Assembly: GCA_963675135.1 (NCBI GenBank)
Contig: OY776123.1
Coordinates: forward strand, 1,056,501 to 1,120,500
Direction of reading: 5' to 3'
Origin: Galeopsis tetrahit
Taxonomy: Eukaryota > Streptophyta > Magnoliopsida > Lamiales > Lamiaceae
DNA: 64,000 nucleotides
Under the pieces are notes generated by a model. It made no database searches, was not told the DNA's origin, and worked only from the letters and a program-made list of their open reading frames with translations. Both the position numbers and the translations under genes were made by a program. Below are positions 60,803 to 64,000 of the stretch, piece after piece (the stretch's first letter is position 1; each line of letters opens with the position of its first letter).

Positions 60803-61334
60803 TAGGGATGGCAATTTATACCGAACCCGTGGTGATCCGCCCCGCCCCCGTCCCGATCGGGGCGGTTTTTTAGTCTCGTTATCGGGTTCGGTTCGATTTT
60901 CGGGGAAAACCGAAAAACATTAAATCGGGGACGGGGCGGGGACGGTATTTATATACACCGCCCCGCGCCCCGCCCCGAAACCGCCCCGATATACATTATA
61001 TATATTTATGTATGCACATATATCTATATATATTTTTGTTTTTTCCTTTTAAATGTTTTTTTAATAAATAGTTTTATAACATAATTAATTTTTAATAATA
61101 TAATAATTTTTTTTAGAGAGGTATAATAATTATTAAAATAGAAAAATAATAATTAAATAAATAATTCGGTTTTCGGGTCGGGTCGGGGAAACCCGATACC
61201 GATCGGGACGGGGATGGGGATTTTAAAATTTTCCCCGTCGGGGTTCGGGTCGGGTTCGGGGACAAAAATTCCCCGTCGGGGCCGGGGCCGGAGGAGGCAT
61301 AAACCGGCCCCGCCCCGCCCCGTTGCCACTCCTA
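60803..61334. mobile_element. Non-autonomous hAT-type element, GC-rich ends
   Basis: It begins TAGGGATGGCAAT, ends TTGCCACTCCTA, and is flanked by GATATAAA (60795-60802) and GATATAAT (61335-61342), an 8-bp duplication with one mismatch. The sub-terminal 'ccccgccccg / cggggcgggg' blocks are inverted. It shares termini with 41563-42019 but is a different subfamily inside. Confidence 0.92.
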
Positions 61335-61775
61335 GATATAATGCAATGCCACATACTAGATGTATATCGGATTAAGTCTCATATCTAATCGTTATTCGAG
61401 TCTGAGTTGAGTTAGTACTCGAAGTTTGACTCGATTTGATTACATTGACGGTTGAAAAAATGAATTTGACACGACTCTTAAATAGAATGTATCGAGTCAA
61501 GAGCCTAACGAACTTAATGAAATTAAAAGAAAAATATTAAATATCAACCTTAATGAGTCGAGCTCGTTTATCTATGCAAGTAAGTCGAGTTCGAAACTTA
61601 TGAGCTAAGCGGAGTCCACCGATTCGCTTAATAACACTACTACCGTATGTGTAATTAGATCACAACCAATCGTATTATGATCATTTTTATTCAATATAAA
61701 ATGCATCGAATGAATGTAATAAGTGTTGGAAAAATTTGTTTTATTACCAAATAGAAATAGAACAATAACATCCAA
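61335..61775. other. Spacer before the tRNA pair
   Basis: It contains 'gagtcgag' and 'gttcgaaactt' blocks like those in the hAT elements at 14098 and 24560, but no complete ends were found. No gene. Confidence 0.4.
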
Positions 61776-61847
61776 GGGTGTTTGGTCTAGTGGTATGATT
61801 CTCGCTTCGGGTGCGAGAGGTCCCGAGTTCGATTCTCGGAACACCCC
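61776..61847 (+). tRNA. tRNA-Pro (anticodon CGG)
   Basis: 72 nt. Acceptor GGGTGTT pairs with AACACCC; A-box TGGTCTAGTGGTATGA; anticodon stem CTCGC/GCGAG with loop TTCGGGT; B-box GAGTTCGATTCTC. The anticodon CGG reads CCG proline codons. There is no intron. T-rich sequence (tttt) follows for termination. Confidence 0.95.
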
Positions 61848-61897
61848 TTTTCTTTTTTAACTTTTTATAATAAAAAATCAAACATAAAAAAAAAGAA

Positions 61898-61968
61898 TGC
61901 ATCAGCCGGGAATCGAACCCGGGTCTGTACCGTGGCAGGGTACTATTCTACCACTAGACCACTGATGC
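61898..61968 (-). tRNA. tRNA-Gly (anticodon GCC)
   Basis: 71 nt on the - strand. Acceptor GCATCAG/CTGATGC with discriminator A; A-box TGGTCTAGTGGTAGAA; anticodon stem GTACC/GGTAC with loop CTGCCAC; B-box GGGTTCGATTCCC. The anticodon GCC reads GGC/GGU. A T-run lies downstream (the A-run 61886-61894 on the + strand). It faces tRNA-Pro tail to tail, 50 bp away. Confidence 0.95.
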
Positions 61969-62029
61969 TTATTGAAAAACATTCAAAATTAACTTTATAA
62001 ATAACTATATAATGTTATGCAACATATTT

Positions 62030-62290
62030 TCGAATAGGGAGGTAGGGAATTAATTCTTGTATATTAATTCCTATTACTCCACCCCACTCGTGAGTCGAAT
62101 TCTCACCTCTTACCTTTTTGGGAGGAGGTCCATCGAGTGAACAATTTAAATGAGTGGAGTTACTTTCAGTAGGAATTGAACTCAGGATGTGTGAAGCTCT
62201 GATACCATGAAATAATTTTGTCTCATTTAAGAGTTTGAACTTGTAGCGAGATGGAAAATTAATTCTCGTATATTATAATTCCTAATAAAA
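62030..62290 (-). mobile_element. TRIM-like LTR retrotransposon remnant
   Basis: Read on the - strand, 62207-62196 is TGGTATCAGAGC, the classical primer-binding site complementary to the 3' end of initiator tRNA-Met, directly after a terminal ...TTTCA. The block just before it (about 62285-62240: taggaatta, atatacgagaattaatt) recurs about 180 bp downstream (62077-62033: taggaattaatatacaag, aattaattccctacc) as expected for a second terminal repeat. It has no coding sequence, so it is a miniature element or a solo fragment. The boundaries are approximate. Confidence 0.6.
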
Positions 62291-62658
62291 AGTTTTCATT
62301 CTTTTCTGGCATAAACATGATTTAGATATCAATGTATGTGTATTATAAGCTGAAGGAACGAGAATAAATTGAAGGGACGAACTCTCTATTTCATTAACAA
62401 TCAACTAACAAGAACCAACTAATACAAGAGTCAAAGTCAAATAATAACAAACCAATTAAACACGTCATTAGCTTCCAACGAACCCTCGTCTCCACCATAA
62501 CATTATATGAAATCTTTTATTTTTCAAACTAAACTATTGTATTTAAATAAGTACATTATTTGTTTTTCCATCAATTTCACATTTCTAATTACTTCACTTG
62601 CACCATCTTTAACTTATGCTACAATAACAGACTTCACGTCTCATCTAAAAGTTCGAAA

Positions 62659-64000
62659 CTAAGACAACTTATTACAAGGAGAAAGTGGAGCTCCACACAA
62701 TCCATCATTCCCCGAAAATGAAGAACTTGGAATCACAATCTTATGAGGGGGAATCTCCCCCCTCAATCTATTCCCAGACACATTAAACCTCTCAAGATTC
62801 ACAAGATTCATAACTTCCTTCGGAATCTCCCCACTCAATCTGTTTTCCGACATTACAACACTTCTCAAACCCTTAGCATTGCCAAGTTCCTTCGGAATCC
62901 CCCCCGAAAGCGCGTTTCCTTCGAGCTCCAACGTCTCCAAGTAGCTCGATTTCCCAAGGGATGTCGGCACGTGCCCTGTTAAAGGGTTATGTGAAAGAAT
63001 CAATGATTCAATGAACTCCATCACTGGCTCATCTCCAATTGTGTCTCCAATAGGCCCTCTGAAGTTGTTGTAAGAAAGATCAATTGTACGGTAGTGCCCT
63101 CGTGCGAATTCGGATGTTTTCGCGAAAATTAAGGATATGTTACCCGAAAAGTTGTTGGAATGAAGATCAAGATCGGATAAGAGTACGAGGTTCTTGAATT
63201 GATCGGGGATTGGTGAATGGAATCCGTTGCTTGATAAGTTTAGAAACGAGAGATTTGTCATGTTTCCGATCCATGTAGGGAGTTTCCCCGTTAAGGAATT
63301 GAGGGATGCGTCGAAAGTTGAGAGGGAAGAAGTCGAGAGCCAGGCGGGGAGCTTCCCCTTTAGCCCTGTTTTCGCTAAAAGTAGGCGAAAAAGGCGGAGT
63401 TTTTGGAACCATGGAGGTATGGTTTGTAATGAAAGAGGATTGAATGATAAGTCTAAATCTTGTAAAGATTGTAGATTCACAAGTTGGGATGGAATCGGGC
63501 TTTTTAGTTTGTTTCTTGATAAATCAAGGCTTTGTAAGTTCTTGAGATTCCCTAAACTTGGAGGGATTGTGCCCGTAAATTTGTTGTTAGAGAGGTATAA
63601 ATCATTAAGAGAGACGAGATTTCCGAGGCTTTGAGGTAAGTTTCCGCTAAGCATATTGTTTTCGAAAATCAGGCTTCGAATTTTAGGAAGATCGCCTATG
63701 GAATGTGGAATCGGGCCCGTGAGCCCGTTTTCCGATAAACGAGCGAATTGGAGCGATCTAAGTCCGTTTATGGATGAAGGGATGTTTCCAGTGAGGCGAT
63801 TACCGTTGAGGTAAAGTACCTCGAGCTTGGATAGGTAGCCTAGTGATTGTGGTATGGTTCTGGTTAAGCGGTTTAGGGATAAATCTAAGTGTACGAGGTT
63901 TTTGAGTTCACCTATGGATTTTGGTATGTTGCTTGAGAAGTTGTTGTCGTGAAGATCGAGATGAGCTAGTGAAACCATTTTTTGTATCGTAGATGGTATT
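62659..64000 (-). CDS. Leucine-rich-repeat protein, 3' part (5' end beyond window)
   Basis: An open frame on the - strand enters at the right edge and ends at 62659. About 446 residues are visible, with no start in the window: the Met at 63978 is internal, since the residues before it (IPSTIQK) already fit a repeat. About 16 plant extracellular-type repeats of 23-24 residues follow LxxLxLxxNxLxGxIPxxLGxL. They are broken near residues 280-310 by FAKTSEFARGHYRTIDLSYNN, an island-like stretch typical of LRR receptor-like proteins. The end is the capping motif SFSGNDGLCGAPLSPC, then a stop, without a membrane helix or kinase. It is therefore a secreted or wall-associated LRR protein or an LRR-RLP lacking an anchor. 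The ligand is unknown. Confidence 0.88.
   Translation of the reverse strand, partial: IPSTIQKMVSLAHLDLHDNNFSSNIPKSIGELKNLVHLDLSLNRLTRTIPQSLGYLSKLEVLYLNGNRLTGNIPSSINGLRSLQFARLSENGLTGPIPHSIGDLPKIRSLIFENNMLSGNLPQSLGNLVSLNDLYLSNNKFTGTIPPSLGNLKNLQSLDLSRNKLKSPIPSQLVNLQSLQDLDLSFNPLSLQTIPPWFQKLRLFRLLLAKTGLKGKLPAWLSTSSLSTFDASLNSLTGKLPTWIGNMTNLSFLNLSSNGFHSPIPDQFKNLVLLSDLDLHSNNFSGNISLIFAKTSEFARGHYRTIDLSYNNFRGPIGDTIGDEPVMEFIESLILSHNPLTGHVPTSLGKSSYLETLELEGNALSGGIPKELGNAKGLRSVVMSENRLSGEIPKEVMNLVNLERFNVSGNRLRGEIPPHKIVIPSSSFSGNDGLCGAPLSPCNKLS

Noticed and set aside
60651..60923. 90-residue open frame
   Set aside because: Its second half is the GC-rich end of the hAT element at 60803 and the first half is low complexity.
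63227..63634. 135-residue open frame on the + strand
   Set aside because: It is antisense to the LRR coding sequence; repeats on the - strand explain the openness.

Overview
This is a plant nuclear DNA window, probably from a eudicot. The evidence is spliced plant-type genes with short GT-AG introns, AT-rich intergenic DNA full of miniature inverted-repeat elements, three nuclear tRNA genes, a syringyl-lignin P450 (ferulate/coniferaldehyde 5-hydroxylase type) and a B-class-finger GATA factor. An asterid such as a member of Lamiales is plausible, but I cannot show it from the sequence alone. No gene names a species, and all exon boundaries below were deduced by reading splice sites and frame continuity, not from transcripts.

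Layout. Positions 1-8450 hold a cluster of divergent SUMO-like genes: the last exon of one copy at the left edge, a frameshifted copy at 2197-3253 (both + strand), and an apparently intact three-exon copy on the - strand (6061-7840). A decayed L1-type LINE (4520-5790) lies between them. Positions 7841-10916 are transposon-derived spacer, including a duplicated hAT-type element.

Positions 10917-18605 hold a 15-exon TMCO4/DUF726-type alpha/beta-hydrolase membrane protein. Its intron 5 contains three transposons nested in each other. Positions 19559-22962 and 24080-28782 are a tandem pair of genes of an uncharacterised Cys-containing plant family. Both carry two GC-AG introns, and the last intron of the second copy contains a 14-copy, 191-bp satellite array that grew from ordinary intron sequence still single-copy in its neighbour. 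A tRNA-Lys(CUU) gene follows.

Positions 30946-33951 encode a mitochondrial DUF1640 (FMP32/CCDC90-like) coiled-coil membrane protein. Positions 34885-37229 (- strand) encode a complete CYP84A-type P450 for syringyl lignin. Positions 37230-54204 are about 17 kb without a convincing gene: MITEs, hAT elements, foldbacks, microsatellites and copies of an unclassified dispersed repeat with a decayed coding end. Positions 54205-55251 (- strand) encode a GATA zinc-finger transcription factor. Another repeat-rich spacer with a 1.2-kb foldback follows, then tRNA-Pro(CGG) and tRNA-Gly(GCC) in opposite orientation, a TRIM-like LTR remnant, and the 3' part of a leucine-rich-repeat protein gene cut by the right edge.

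The genes are functionally unrelated neighbours, as is usual in plant chromosomes. The two local gene families (SUMO-like; Cys-family pair) arose by tandem duplication. The most unusual items are the birth of an intronic satellite beside non-canonical GC splice donors, and the divergent SUMO-like cluster.
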